Shown here: positions 17,942 to 27,462 of the stretch, in pieces
Position numbering within the stretch: position 1 is the first letter of the stretch
How the letters are laid out: each line of letters starts with the position of its first letter
Assembly: GCA_964498585.1 (NCBI GenBank)
Contig: CAZCHH010000001.1
Coordinates: 42,464-106,463 of the forward strand
Length of the DNA stretch: 64,000 nt
Direction: 5' to 3'
Origin: JAAYJM01 sp964498585
GTDB taxonomy: Bacteria > Bacteroidota > Ignavibacteria > Kapaibacteriales > UBA2268
Program-made: the position numbers and the translations under genes
Notes under the pieces: model-generated
Database searches by the model: none
What the model was told of the DNA's origin: nothing
Seen by the model: only the letters and a program-made list of their open reading frames with translations

Positions 17942-20896
17942 ATGAAAAACTTAAAATACTTTTTGGGAATTGTGTTATTATTATCAATAACATCAACTAC
18001 TTTACTCAGCCAATATAGCAACGATAAAATTCCATACTATCTTGGTGTACAGAGTATAGAAGCAAAAAATAAATTACAAAATTATAAGGAAGAATTACCA
18101 AGAAAAATATATCTTCCTCCGCAAAGACCGCCACAGGATAAATTCAATCAAAAAGGTCCAGATAGAATTTTAGGAGATAACGGAATTGAATTAATCAACA
18201 TAACAAGTGCTGTAGGTGGACAAACTGAAACATGGATTTCTGTAAATCCAAATAATCCAAATTATATTATCGCCGGCTCTAACGATGACAGATACAACGG
18301 AAGATATGAAGGTTATCGAATGGGAGTATATTATTCTACAAATGGTGGAAAAAATTGGCTACAATCTGCAACACCAAGAAACCTCGATTATATTATTGGT
18401 GAACCTGCGAGCGGTGGCAACACAAACGTTGACCCCGGTTTCGCTTGGGATTCAAAAGGTAATGCATATTATGCTTATGTTTATGCCCAAATTCGTGATG
18501 ATGGAATGGGTGACAACGGCGTTTTCGTTGTTAAATCCTCTGATTACGGTGCTACTTGGGACGAAGAAATCGGTGTTGTTAATATTTCTTTACAGGGAAC
18601 TGCCAATCAGCCATTGAACGATAAATGCTTTATTGCTGCAGACGCTAATCCTAATTCACCATATAAAGACAGATTATATGTTGCATGGTTTTTATCTGGT
18701 GGTCCAAATCGTGGTATCGTAATGAAATATTCCGATAATTGGAATAATTGGGATGATTCACCTATTAGAGTTTTGCAAAATACTGGCTCTTTCCAATCAC
18801 CCATTCCTGTTGTCGGACCTAATGGTGAGCTTTACGTCGCTTGGGAATCTGTTGAAGGTGATTATACAACAATATTTTTTCAGAAGTCAACAAATGGCGG
18901 CGAAACCTGGGCCTGGTCTTCTTCAAAGTCAGTCCAAAGAGTTAGAACCACTGGAACACTTGTTGGATATAGAAAAGCATTAGCTGATAAACAAGCTATG
19001 AGAGTTTCTTCTCATCCTTATATGGCTGTTGACCAACGCAATGGTAATTTATATGTAGTCCAATCAGGAAAAGATGAACAATCTTTTTATGGTATATGGC
19101 TTGCTAAATCTACAAACGGTGGCGAAACCTGGAGCAGCAATATTAGAATCGATAATAACGAGCTTGGTAATGATATGATAATGCCTTCTATTACTGTTGA
19201 CCCAGTTACTGGTATAGTCGCAGTGCTTTACTACAGTTCCCAAAACGATGAAAACAATACCGGCTTTGATGCGTATATTGCATATTCCAAAGATGGTGAG
19301 AATTTTAACCATGTTCGTTTGACTCCATCAACCTGGTATTTTACTAAAGCAGATGCTGTTGCTCATCAGACTTTAGAATCTTTAGGAAATTACTGGGGTG
19401 ATTATACATCAATTACTTCATATAATGGAAAGATTTATCCTCTTTTCTGGATGCCATCATCACCAACTGGCAATTACTGGTCTAACGATGCTTATACTGC
19501 AATCATCTCTCCTGCACCAAAAGCACCAACTAATTTTATTGCTACACCCAGCACTGAGAATTTTAATGAAATTACTTTAAACTGGATTGACCCAACTCAG
19601 AATTTACTTTTTGAAGATTTAAAAGAATTTAATATTAAGGTTTACAGAGACGGGCAGGAAATTGGTGAAGCTAATAAAGGAGCACAACTTTTTCTTGATG
19701 ACAATGCCATAAATGGTGTTACATATCAATATTCAATTAAAGCTGTTACTAACGATAGCTTTGAAAGTGATTTCGTTTATGTAAATGCTACTGCCGGTGG
19801 AGCTCTTGAACCAAATAAGCCAACCAATATTGTTGGAAGACCCATTACTGATGGTGTTAATTTGCAATGGTTAAATCCAGATAAACATATTGATAATACT
19901 TTTCTTCACGATTTAGATAAAGTAAATATTTATGTTGACGGTACTTTTTCAACAAGTATTTCAAAGGATGCTATAGTTCCCGGACAAATTTCTTCCTATT
20001 CAATTAATCTTCCAACAGAAAAGTTTTACAAAATAAAACTAACTGCTTTAACAAAAAGAGGAGAAATAATAACCGAAAGCCAATTTACAGAAGAAGTTCT
20101 ATGCTATGCCGGCGCACCACTAACAGATTTATTAGAAAATTTTGATAGTGAATCATCTACTATCATTCCCTATTACACAAACGAGGGTTGGGGAATAACC
20201 GATACAATTGCTTTTTCATTACCAAATTGTATAACAGATTCTCCTCACGGTGATTATAAGAGCAATGCATATAATTACTTAATACTTCAACCGGTTGTTA
20301 TACCTTCATCAACTCCAACTTTAAGCTTTGAGCATATTGCCAATATTCATACTCAGGCAGGAGATTATGGCGTATTCTTCATTAGCGATGACTTTGGAAC
20401 TACCTGGAAAGATTTAACCTGTTTCGATATGAGTATGTCAGAAAAATTTACTGGTGATTTAAGCACAAGCGAATTTATCAGCTATCATAAAAGGTTAGAT
20501 GATTATATTGGAGATACTCTTTATATTGCATTTAGAGTAGTTACAAGTGCATTCCTGGAAAGAGATGGCTGGTATATTGATGATATCAGACTAACAGACA
20601 ATCCAAGCTCAATAGATGAAATCTGTAATTTGGAAAGAGGTCTTTCGTTAAAAGTATATCCAAATCCAGTATCGAATGATGCAACATTAAATTTCAGAAT
20701 GCCAATAGCAGAAACTGCAGAAATAAAATTAATCGATATTATGGGTAATGAAGTTTCAACAATAACAAATAGTTATTTTGAAGCAGGCGACCATTCCTTA
20801 CCAATTAATTTGAATCAGTATCCACAGGGTATTTATTTCTGTAAATTAAACGTTAATGGAATTAATGTAATTGAAAGAATTGTTGTAATTAAGTAA
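17942..20896 (+). CDS. T9SS-exported sialidase-like (BNR/Asp-box) propeller protein with Fn3 domains
   Basis: 984 aa. A signal peptide (1-23, ending LLSQ) precedes a propeller (about 60-530) with Asp-box motifs such as STNGGKNW, SSDYGATW, STNGGETW (twice) and SKDGENF. Two fibronectin type III-like domains follow (about 535-625 and 630-720), then a jelly-roll-like domain (about 735-890) with FISDDFGTTWKDL and DGWYIDDIRL. The T9SS sorting domain (LKVYPNPV, QYPQGIYFCKL) closes the protein. The propeller resembles exo-alpha-sialidases, but I cannot confirm the catalytic Arg triad, so enzyme activity is uncertain. A good AGGAGA site (about 17933) sets the start, and TATATTTG at 17905-17912 looks like the -7 box. 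Confidence 0.82.
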   Translation: MKNLKYFLGIVLLLSITSTTLLSQYSNDKIPYYLGVQSIEAKNKLQNYKEELPRKIYLPPQRPPQDKFNQKGPDRILGDNGIELINITSAVGGQTETWISVNPNNPNYIIAGSNDDRYNGRYEGYRMGVYYSTNGGKNWLQSATPRNLDYIIGEPASGGNTNVDPGFAWDSKGNAYYAYVYAQIRDDGMGDNGVFVVKSSDYGATWDEEIGVVNISLQGTANQPLNDKCFIAADANPNSPYKDRLYVAWFLSGGPNRGIVMKYSDNWNNWDDSPIRVLQNTGSFQSPIPVVGPNGELYVAWESVEGDYTTIFFQKSTNGGETWAWSSSKSVQRVRTTGTLVGYRKALADKQAMRVSSHPYMAVDQRNGNLYVVQSGKDEQSFYGIWLAKSTNGGETWSSNIRIDNNELGNDMIMPSITVDPVTGIVAVLYYSSQNDENNTGFDAYIAYSKDGENFNHVRLTPSTWYFTKADAVAHQTLESLGNYWGDYTSITSYNGKIYPLFWMPSSPTGNYWSNDAYTAIISPAPKAPTNFIATPSTENFNEITLNWIDPTQNLLFEDLKEFNIKVYRDGQEIGEANKGAQLFLDDNAINGVTYQYSIKAVTNDSFESDFVYVNATAGGALEPNKPTNIVGRPITDGVNLQWLNPDKHIDNTFLHDLDKVNIYVDGTFSTSISKDAIVPGQISSYSINLPTEKFYKIKLTALTKRGEIITESQFTEEVLCYAGAPLTDLLENFDSESSTIIPYYTNEGWGITDTIAFSLPNCITDSPHGDYKSNAYNYLILQPVVIPSSTPTLSFEHIANIHTQAGDYGVFFISDDFGTTWKDLTCFDMSMSEKFTGDLSTSEFISYHKRLDDYIGDTLYIAFRVVTSAFLERDGWYIDDIRLTDNPSSIDEICNLERGLSLKVYPNPVSNDATLNFRMPIAETAEIKLIDIMGNEVSTITNSYFEAGDHSLPINLNQYPQGIYFCKLNVNGINVIERIVVIK

Positions 20897-20901
20897 AAAA
20901 A

Positions 20902-20933
20902 TTTGATAATTACAAAAAAATATTATAATTTTG
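20902..20933 (+). promoter_or_regulatory. consensus promoter of rpsF-rplI
   Basis: TTTG (20902-20905), 20-bp spacer, TAATTTTG (20926-20933). The leader then holds a 6-bp dyad, GTATCG (20950-20955) with CGATAC (20970-20975), before the AAGGAGA ribosome binding site at about 20990. Confidence 0.75.
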
Positions 20934-21000
20934 TATTCTTTTTACTTGCGTATCGAAAAATAAGAAAATCGATACAATTTAGAAATATTAAGGAGAAAAT

Positions 21001-21510
21001 ATGAACCAGAAGCGTTTGTATGAAACAACATTCATAATAAATGCAGCGCTTGACGACAGCGACATTGAATCGGTAATCAATAAGGTTATATCCTATATTG
21101 AAAATAATGGAGGCGAAATAACTGAAACTAATAAATGGGGACGTCGTCGCTTAGCTTATCCTATAAACAAAAAATACAATGGCTACTATGTTCATTTGGT
21201 TTTTGAGACGAAACCATCTGCAGTTCCTATATTAGAACGATTTCTCGTTCTTGAAGATACTGTGCTTCGACATTTAACTCTTATTTTACCCATTAAGTTG
21301 AGAGATTACCGTGCTAAAGTAGCTTTAGAGCAGGGTAGAACTTATGACTCAACTATTTATGATGTTGACCATAAATTAGATGCTAAAGACAATCACAAAT
21401 CTGATGCTCAAAATGCTAAAGAAGATGTAAAAGAAGATGAACGCAAAGAAAGTGTTATGGTTGATGAAAGCAAGGATATTGAAGTTAATGAACAAGAAGC
21501 TATAGCTTAA
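21001..21510 (+). CDS. rpsF: 30S ribosomal protein S6
   Basis: The S6 core (about 1-100: YETTFIINAALDD, NKWGRRRLAYPINKKYNGYYV) is followed by a charged, acidic C-terminal tail, totalling 169 aa, longer than the usual 95-135. S6 normally binds 16S rRNA as a heterodimer with S18. Here the next gene is rplI, 32 bp downstream; rpsR, usually between them, lies 28 kb away at 49161. A strong AAGGAGA ribosome binding site precedes the ATG. Confidence 0.95.
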   Translation: MNQKRLYETTFIINAALDDSDIESVINKVISYIENNGGEITETNKWGRRRLAYPINKKYNGYYVHLVFETKPSAVPILERFLVLEDTVLRHLTLILPIKLRDYRAKVALEQGRTYDSTIYDVDHKLDAKDNHKSDAQNAKEDVKEDERKESVMVDESKDIEVNEQEAIA

Positions 21511-21542
21511 TTTTTCAGTGTAAGAAAATTGTAGGAATTATT

Positions 21543-21992
21543 ATGAAAATCATTTTAAGAGAAAATGTTGAGAATCTCGGTCAAATTGGTGAGGTAGTTT
21601 CAGTAAAAAATGGTTATGCCCGAAATTATTTAATACCAAAATCATTAGCTTATTTTGCTACTCCAAAAGCTTTAAGAGCAATTGAATTGGAAAAAAAGCA
21701 ATTTGCTAAAAAACAGGAAAAAGAAAAAGTTTTTGCTGAAGAATTAGCTGCCAAACTTAATGAATTGCAAATCAGCATTCCTATGAAAGCTGGCGATGAA
21801 AACAAACTTTATGGCTCTGTTACTTCTCAAATGATTGCTCAAAAGTTAATTGAAAAAGGATTCGATATTGATAAACGCAATATCGTTTTAGATGATGCTA
21901 TTAAATCTCTTGGGGTCTTCGATGTGAAAGTTCGTTTGCATACAGACGTTACCTCAAATCTAAAAATCTGGGTTATTAACGAAGAAGAATAA
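21543..21992 (+). CDS. rplI: 50S ribosomal protein L9
   Basis: 149 aa, the standard length. The N-terminal domain (MKIILRENVENLGQIGEVVSVKNGYARNYL, about 1-50) is connected by a long charged helix to the C-terminal rRNA-binding domain (KLYGSVTSQMIAQ, FDVKVRLH). Co-transcribed with rpsF and ended by a strong terminator. Confidence 0.96.
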   Translation: MKIILRENVENLGQIGEVVSVKNGYARNYLIPKSLAYFATPKALRAIELEKKQFAKKQEKEKVFAEELAAKLNELQISIPMKAGDENKLYGSVTSQMIAQKLIEKGFDIDKRNIVLDDAIKSLGVFDVKVRLHTDVTSNLKIWVINEEE

Positions 21993-22060
21993 CCGATCTT
22001 ATATAGCTCGTAATAGTCAATTTTGGCAATGTTTGCTAATCAATTGAATATTATTATTAA

Positions 22061-22124
22061 AAAAGCATTTGCAACAAACCTTCTTAAGTATTTTAGCTTA
22101 AGAAGGTATGCGATGCTTTTTTTT
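22061..22124 (+). terminator. terminator after rpsF-rplI
   Basis: Inner stem CCTTCTTAAG (22079-22088) with CTTAAGAAGG (22097-22106), 10 bp perfect. An outer GCATTTGC/GCGATGC pairing extends it, and eight T residues follow (22117-22124). Confidence 0.9.
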
Positions 22125-22167
22125 ACTTTCCTTCTTATGCAATTTTTTTTATTATATTAGAATAAAT

Positions 22168-22641
22168 ATGAAAAAATTTTTTTTTATTTTAATTTTCTTT
22201 ACTTTTATTGCTTGCTCAGATGAAAAAGACGAACCTGTAGTTATAACAAAAACTGATACTGTGTATATCGAAAAAAATGTGAATCAACAAGATGTCAAAG
22301 ACCAAAATACAGTTTATAAGCAAAATATTGAAGAAGCAAATACTGCAAAGGATTTTAAAGTTGAAAAGAAAAGTAAACAATCACCTAATCCTTACATTAA
22401 TTCAAAAATAGAATTTAAGATTATTGATTCTGAAAATGGCACCTTCGGATATGATATTTCTATTGACGGTAGAACATCAATTCATCAGCCAAGTATTCCC
22501 GGAATGCCGGGTAATAATGGTTTTCGAACAAAAGAACAAGCAGGAAAAACAGCAAAATTTGTAATTCAAAAAATTCGCAATAATATAATGCCTCCAACTG
22601 TTACTATACAAGAGTTAGACAGCTTGAAGTTGTTAAAATAA
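22168..22641 (+). CDS. small lipoprotein of unknown function
   Basis: 157 aa. The reading frame is open further upstream through the terminator, but ATG 22168 begins a classic lipoprotein signal (MKKFFFILIFFTFIACSDEK) with Cys at residue 16 as the lipidation site. The mature part is a charged linker followed by a small domain (IEFKIIDSENGTFGYDISI, RTKEQAGKTAKFVIQKI) resembling short DUF4907-like lipoproteins of Bacteroidota. The match is by pattern only. Confidence 0.75.
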   Translation: MKKFFFILIFFTFIACSDEKDEPVVITKTDTVYIEKNVNQQDVKDQNTVYKQNIEEANTAKDFKVEKKSKQSPNPYINSKIEFKIIDSENGTFGYDISIDGRTSIHQPSIPGMPGNNGFRTKEQAGKTAKFVIQKIRNNIMPPTVTIQELDSLKLLK

Positions 22642-22661
22642 GATTATTTTATAAAAAATAT

Positions 22662-23402
22662 TTACTTTAAAAAATCATTTATTCTAACCAAATCTTCTCG
22701 CGTATCTATACTCATCAAATCAATATCTGTTTCTACGCATTTGTATTTAGCACCGGCTTGCATCAATCTTAGCTGTTCCAATTTCTCTGCTTTTTCAAGA
22801 GTGCTTTCCGGCAGAGTGCTAAACAACTCCAAACTTTCCTTCGTATATGCATAAATCCCAATATGCTTCCAAAAAGTAAATTCTTTTGTATAATCATTTT
22901 GAGAAATATCTCTTAAATGCGGAATGACACTTCTTGAAAAATAAAGTGCATTGTTTTCTGAATCTGTAACAACCTTAACAACTGAAGGATTAAAGAGTTC
23001 GTCTTTATTTGCAATTTTTTTAATTAATGTTCCAACGTCTGCTTTACTTTGTGAAAATTCAGTTATCAATTTATCTATTGCATCGCTTGTTATAAGAGGT
23101 TCATCACCTTGAACATTAAGAAACAAATCATAATCAAGGTTGTAATGTTTCTTAGTATAGATAATACGGTCAGTTCCATTTGGCAAATCAGATGGAGATA
23201 GTAATGCTTCAGCACCGATTGTTTTGCAGTAGTTGCAAATTTCCTCGCTATCAGTAGCAATAACAACTCGATTGACAAGTTTTGAGTTTGTTGCTGCTTC
23301 CCACACCCAACTGAGCATTGGTTTATTTTTAATGATTGCTAAAGGTTTGCCGGGAAGTCGCGTAGAAGCATATCTTGCAGGTATTATTCCTAATATTTTC
23401 AT
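22662..23402 (-). CDS. kdsB: 3-deoxy-manno-octulosonate cytidylyltransferase
   Basis: Activates Kdo with CTP to CMP-Kdo for lipid A core synthesis, so the cell makes LPS. The 246 aa from ATG 23402 start exactly at the family N-terminus MKILGIIPARYASTRLPGKP. An ATG at 23465 would add a hydrophobic stretch from a repeat and is rejected. Nucleotide-binding motif RLPGKPL, metal site VQGDEPLI and the C-terminal EKLEQLRLMQAG helix are all present. A 12-bp hairpin repeat lies just upstream. Confidence 0.95.
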   Translation of the reverse strand: MKILGIIPARYASTRLPGKPLAIIKNKPMLSWVWEAATNSKLVNRVVIATDSEEICNYCKTIGAEALLSPSDLPNGTDRIIYTKKHYNLDYDLFLNVQGDEPLITSDAIDKLITEFSQSKADVGTLIKKIANKDELFNPSVVKVVTDSENNALYFSRSVIPHLRDISQNDYTKEFTFWKHIGIYAYTKESLELFSTLPESTLEKAEKLEQLRLMQAGAKYKCVETDIDLMSIDTREDLVRINDFLK

Positions 23403-23462
23403 TTTAATTTTGATATAAAGTAAAAAAATAAGTAAAAATTTTTTTGAGAAGTTAAAAATTCT

Positions 23463-23591
23463 CATTCTGAGCTTAGCGAAGAAGCTCAGAATGAATCACT
23501 TTTTATAGCGCAAAAATATATATATTACATATACTTATAAAATATTTTGAAAAGTGAAGTCATCGGGTGACTGGCAGTCATCAGATGACTA
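23463..23591. repeat. two short dyad repeats between xer and kdsB
   Basis: A perfect 12-bp hairpin, CATTCTGAGCTT (23463-23474) with AAGCTCAGAATG (23482-23493), related to the TCATTCTGAGC repeats elsewhere. At 23559-23591 two near-palindromes of the form AGTCATC-x-GATGACT are separated by GGC; they resemble the 15-bp dyad at 34477. Confidence 0.6.
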
Positions 23592-23693
23592 AAAGTTAAG
23601 TTGTTGCACTATTTTATTTTAATCACAAATCTAATTCCTCACATATAAGTGGTTAGATAAGTTACTAAATATTCATTAAAAAAATCAAAAAAT

Positions 23694-24623
23694 TCAAGCT
23701 CTGGGGTGGAAAGTGCGATGTACTTCTTTAATATACTCTTTGTCAAGATGAGTATATATTTGAGTAGTAGAAATGTCTGAATGTCCGAGCATTTCCTGTA
23801 CTGCCCTTAAATCAGCACCCCCTTCAAGCAGATGAGTAGCAAAGCTATGACGAAATATACGCGGGTAGCATTTAATATTTATTCCGGCTTTGTTGGCATA
23901 AAAATTTACAATTTTCCAAATACCCATTCTTGTTAAACCTTTTCCTCTTTGATTTAAGAAAAGTAAATCATCAGTATTAAAAAGTTTTATAAACTGATGC
24001 CGAGCTTTAAGAATGTATTGTTCAATCCAATAAATAGCTGATTTTCCTATTGGAACTAATCTTTCTTTACTTCCTTTTCCAAAAACTCTTACAATTTCAG
24101 CATCTTTTATTATATCTCGCTGTTTAAGGTTACATAGTTCAGATACTCTAAGTCCACAGGCATAGAGAGTTTCAATAATTGCTCTGTCTCTTATTCCAGC
24201 TAAAGTGTCAGTGTTACAGCTTTTCAAAATAGAGTTTATATCTTCTATCGTAAGCACATCAGGAAGTTTTCTCAATAACTTTGGCATATTTACGGTTTCT
24301 GTTGGGTCATTTTCGCAAATATCATTAGTTATATAATATTTATAAAAACTTCTTATTGCAGATAAATACCTCGAACGAGATGAAATAGTTAATCCGAGTT
24401 TATTTAACTGCTCAATAAATAAAGTAATATGTTCTGATTTCACTGTTTTAATGCTATTAATTTTTTTAGAAGCAAGAAATTCAGCGAAAACTGTTAAGTC
24501 ATGATGATAAGAAAGCTTTGTATTGTCAGAAAGTCCCTTTTCCAAAGATATGTGATTAATAAACTGAGAAATATTTTTTAAAATTTCTTTAGGAATATCA
24601 TAAAAATCTTTTGGATTAGTCAT
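23694..24623 (-). CDS. Xer-type tyrosine recombinase with His-to-Arg change at the HxxR motif
   Basis: 309 aa from ATG 24623, which overlaps the pssA stop by 8 nt (ATGACTAA). A SAM-like N-terminal core-binding domain (about 10-100) precedes the catalytic domain. Aligned to E. coli XerD with conserved spacing, the catalytic residues are Arg159 (GLRVSEL), Arg258, His281 (LGHSDIS) and Tyr290 (TTQIYTHL). The His of the HxxR box is Arg255 (codon CGT, PRIFRHSFATHLL). XerC/D proteins resolve chromosome dimers at dif. The last genes of the operon are lipid enzymes, so this is a housekeeping context, not a phage. Whether this is the XerC- or XerD-like partner, or a XerH-like single enzyme, is not decided. 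Confidence 0.9.
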   Translation of the reverse strand: MTNPKDFYDIPKEILKNISQFINHISLEKGLSDNTKLSYHHDLTVFAEFLASKKINSIKTVKSEHITLFIEQLNKLGLTISSRSRYLSAIRSFYKYYITNDICENDPTETVNMPKLLRKLPDVLTIEDINSILKSCNTDTLAGIRDRAIIETLYACGLRVSELCNLKQRDIIKDAEIVRVFGKGSKERLVPIGKSAIYWIEQYILKARHQFIKLFNTDDLLFLNQRGKGLTRMGIWKIVNFYANKAGINIKCYPRIFRHSFATHLLEGGADLRAVQEMLGHSDISTTQIYTHLDKEYIKEVHRTFHPRA

Positions 24624-25383
24624 ATCGGCTTGGCTCTTCCTGCTTACTATCATCAAAATCATCATCAATTTCATACTTAGTTTTTAACCAAAGGACAAGA
24701 TGACGAATTGAGCTTCCCAAAAGATAAATAATCATAAAAGGAAGTATCAAAAATCCCTTTGATATGATTATTGCAATAACAGCAATATTGAAAAAAATAA
24801 ACTTTAACCTGTTATTTTTTATATATCTTCTGCTGTAACGTGGTAAGTTGTCAAATTTAATATTTGATACCATTGCAAGAGAAGTAATAAAAGTAATAAC
24901 AAAAATTGATATTAGTTTTATATCTTCAGATAAAAAATCATCAATATGAAAGAAAATTATATATGAAAGAATTGTTAAGGCACCAGATGGAATGGGCAAG
25001 CCGATAAAATACTTCTTATCTTCAAATGATGTGAGTTTTACATTAAACCGGGCTAATCGAATAACACCTGCAAGTGCTGGCAATGAAGCTAATAAAATGC
25101 CCATATCCTGATATACATAAAAAAATACTTTATAAAGCATAAAACTGGGAACTACCCCAAAGGAAACGGCATCGCATAATGAATCGAGTTCAACTCCAAA
25201 TTCACTTGCAGCATTTATTAACCGTGCAACAACTCCATCAAGCATATCGAAAATTGCAGCAACAAGAACGCAAAGAGCGGCATTTACAAAATCGTCTCTT
25301 ATTATATAAACTAGTGCAGTAAATCCCATAAAAAGATTTACTAAAGTAAAAAGATTAGGCACAATAGAACGGGTAATTCTCAT
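24616..25383 (-). CDS. pssA: CDP-diacylglycerol-serine O-phosphatidyltransferase
   Basis: Integral membrane enzyme that makes phosphatidylserine from CDP-diacylglycerol and serine. The 255 aa carry the full CDP-alcohol phosphotransferase signature D-x2-DG-x2-AR-x8-G-x3-D-x3-D (DMLDGVVARLI to DSLCDAVSFG) and several transmembrane helices. The start lies 3 nt after the stop of psd. The C-terminal tail overlaps xer by 8 nt, so psd, pssA and xer form one operon. Confidence 0.94.
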   Translation of the reverse strand: MRITRSIVPNLFTLVNLFMGFTALVYIIRDDFVNAALCVLVAAIFDMLDGVVARLINAASEFGVELDSLCDAVSFGVVPSFMLYKVFFYVYQDMGILLASLPALAGVIRLARFNVKLTSFEDKKYFIGLPIPSGALTILSYIIFFHIDDFLSEDIKLISIFVITFITSLAMVSNIKFDNLPRYSRRYIKNNRLKFIFFNIAVIAIIISKGFLILPFMIIYLLGSSIRHLVLWLKTKYEIDDDFDDSKQEEPSRYD

Positions 25384-25386
25384 TTT

Positions 25387-26052
25387 TTAATCCTTTTTTA
25401 ATTTCCCTATTATTGTTTCACCACCAACCACTTTATCCTTTAGTTTTATATACAATTCAGTATTAAGAGGCAGGAATAAATCAATACGCGAACCAAATTT
25501 CATCATACCGAATTTTTGCCCTGCCTTAACAGTATCACCTTTATTTATATCCCATACGAGTCGACGTGCCATAATTCCGGTTATTTGCTTAAAAAACAAG
25601 CGACCAAATTTAGAATTAATGCAAATGTGGGTTTGTTCATTTAAGTCTGAAGATTTTGGATGCCAGGCAACTAAATAATCACCGGGATTATATTTGAAAT
25701 ATTCAATAATTCCGTTAACAGGTATCCAATTAACGTGAACATCGAAAGCAGAAAGGAAAATACTTACTTTTTTGCATTCTTCTTTTAAATAATTTTTTTC
25801 ATAAGATTCTTCAAGAACAATTATTTTTCCATCAGAAGGAGAGACAATTAAACTTTCATCATTTTTAACTGCATTTGGTAGTTCTCTCGTTGGATTTCTA
25901 AAAAACCAAAAAGTATAAAAAATTATTATAGCAGCAACAGCTAATAGAAAATAAAAAATCCACCCTTTAAAAAAAATAAATGAAAAAATAATGATTAAAA
26001 TTGCTATTCCTAAAAGAATCAATATATTACTTAAACCGTACTTTGTTAGCAT
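25387..26052 (-). CDS. psd: phosphatidylserine decarboxylase proenzyme (short, type II form)
   Basis: Converts phosphatidylserine to phosphatidylethanolamine. The 221-aa short form has two N-terminal membrane segments (about 9-30 and 32-52), HVNWIPVNG and the self-cleavage site FGS (Gly187-Ser188) that creates the pyruvoyl prosthetic group. First gene of the psd-pssA-xer operon; together with pssA it completes PE synthesis. Divergent from dnaN. Confidence 0.94.
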   Translation of the reverse strand: MLTKYGLSNILILLGIAILIIIFSFIFFKGWIFYFLLAVAAIIIFYTFWFFRNPTRELPNAVKNDESLIVSPSDGKIIVLEESYEKNYLKEECKKVSIFLSAFDVHVNWIPVNGIIEYFKYNPGDYLVAWHPKSSDLNEQTHICINSKFGRLFFKQITGIMARRLVWDINKGDTVKAGQKFGMMKFGSRIDLFLPLNTELYIKLKDKVVGGETIIGKLKKD

Positions 26053-26154
26053 AATTTTTTTTATTTTATTTTTATAAAATATTCTATTTTTTTTGTAAAT
26101 TAAGAAAATTTAATTAAATAATTGATAAATAGTTTTTATAAAATTGAGGTTACG

Positions 26155-27375
26155 ATGAACTTCACAATAACATTACCTGATATACAGAAAGCACTGCTAA
26201 AGACAATACCAGCGCTTCCTCGCAAGTCAACAATTCCGGTTTTAGAACACATCCATTTTTCTGCTAAGGATAATGTGCTAAGCATTATTGCATCTGACCA
26301 AGATATGACAATTATGACAAAAGTTGATGTAACTTGTGAAGAAGAAGGTGAGGTTCTTGTTCCGGGTAAAAGATTTAACGACATTATCCGGGCATTAGGA
26401 AATACTGGTGCTATGGAATTCAAATCTGATAACGAAACTTTCAACATTCAAATTCAAACAACATTTGGCAAGTATAAGATGAAAGGTATAGACCCAAATG
26501 AATATCTTACTTTGCCAGAGTTGTTTAAATCTGAAAAGCCAAAAATTAATATTGATAAAACCGCTGAAGTAGTTGAAACTATTAATGATGGTCTCATTTC
26601 TGAAGAAAGCGAAGAAAAACCACCTGTTATTTATCTAAGAAAAGATGAAATATGCTATTTAACAGAAAAAACTTCTTATGCTGTTTCTAATGACGAATAT
26701 CGTCCTGCAATGAATGGCGTTCTTTTCCAATTCAGAGGGTCTTTTATTAATTCTGTTGCTACCGATAGCTATCGTTTAGTAAAAGCAAGTATCTCTCCTG
26801 AACAGCAGAATTTACCTGAAGAGATGGACATTATATTTTCTGCCCGAACTGCTGATTTATTAAAAAAGTCTGAAAATGATGTTATTATTTCATTTGTTGA
26901 TACACGAAATAAAATTACTCATGCCCGCTTCGATACTGAAAATACTGTTATTGTTTCAAGGATTATTGATGAAAAATTCCCACCTTATGAAACAGTTATT
27001 CCGATAAATAATACCTTATTTATAAAGTTTAGTAAAACAGAACTGCTAAATACAGTAAAACGTATTTCAATTTTTGCAAATCAAATCAATCATCAAATTA
27101 AGATGAAACTAAGTGCAGACGATATTATTATCGGTGCAGAAGATGACGATACTGCTTCAAGCGGTTTTGAATCTATTAATGGTGAATTCAACGGAGAACC
27201 ATTGGAAATTGGATTTAATCATAGATTATTGGAAGAATTAATTCAATATATTGATACCGGAGATGAGGATAGAATTAGATTTGAATTCTCCGAACAAAGC
27301 AAAGCAGTACTAATAAAAGCTGACGATGACAGCGATAATTTAATTATGATTATTATGCCATCGCGAACTAAATAA
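26155..27375 (+). CDS. dnaN: DNA polymerase III subunit beta (sliding clamp)
   Basis: 406 aa from ATG 26155 (MNFTITLPDIQKAL), preceded by GAGGT. An upstream in-frame start at 26122 adds 11 residues not found in the family. Three clamp domains are recognisable: LPRKSTIPVLEHIHFSA; the central YAVSNDEYRPAMNGVLFQF with TDSYRL; and the C-terminal GEPLEIGFNHRLLEELI with an altered end, LIMIIMPSR, where many clamps have the P-M-R-L finish. It is longer than the usual 365-375 aa because of an acidic insertion around residues 140-165 (INDGLISEESEEKPP). Confidence 0.95.
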   Translation: MNFTITLPDIQKALLKTIPALPRKSTIPVLEHIHFSAKDNVLSIIASDQDMTIMTKVDVTCEEEGEVLVPGKRFNDIIRALGNTGAMEFKSDNETFNIQIQTTFGKYKMKGIDPNEYLTLPELFKSEKPKINIDKTAEVVETINDGLISEESEEKPPVIYLRKDEICYLTEKTSYAVSNDEYRPAMNGVLFQFRGSFINSVATDSYRLVKASISPEQQNLPEEMDIIFSARTADLLKKSENDVIISFVDTRNKITHARFDTENTVIVSRIIDEKFPPYETVIPINNTLFIKFSKTELLNTVKRISIFANQINHQIKMKLSADDIIIGAEDDDTASSGFESINGEFNGEPLEIGFNHRLLEELIQYIDTGDEDRIRFEFSEQSKAVLIKADDDSDNLIMIIMPSRTK

Positions 27376-27415
27376 TTTTTCTCATTTTTCTGATACTATT
27401 TACCCACACACAACG

Positions 27416-27440
27416 CCCCCTCTCTAATCGAGGGGGTTTT
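27416..27440 (+). terminator. terminator of dnaN
   Basis: Stem CCCCCTC (27416-27422) with GAGGGGG (27430-27436), then TTTT. Confidence 0.85.
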
Positions 27441-27462
27441 AAATTCTATTCAGGTTATCATT

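Noticed and set aside
20934..21000. S6:S18-binding autoregulatory leader before rpsF
   Set aside because: Only a 6-bp dyad without the conserved CCG features of that RNA motif; S18 is encoded elsewhere.
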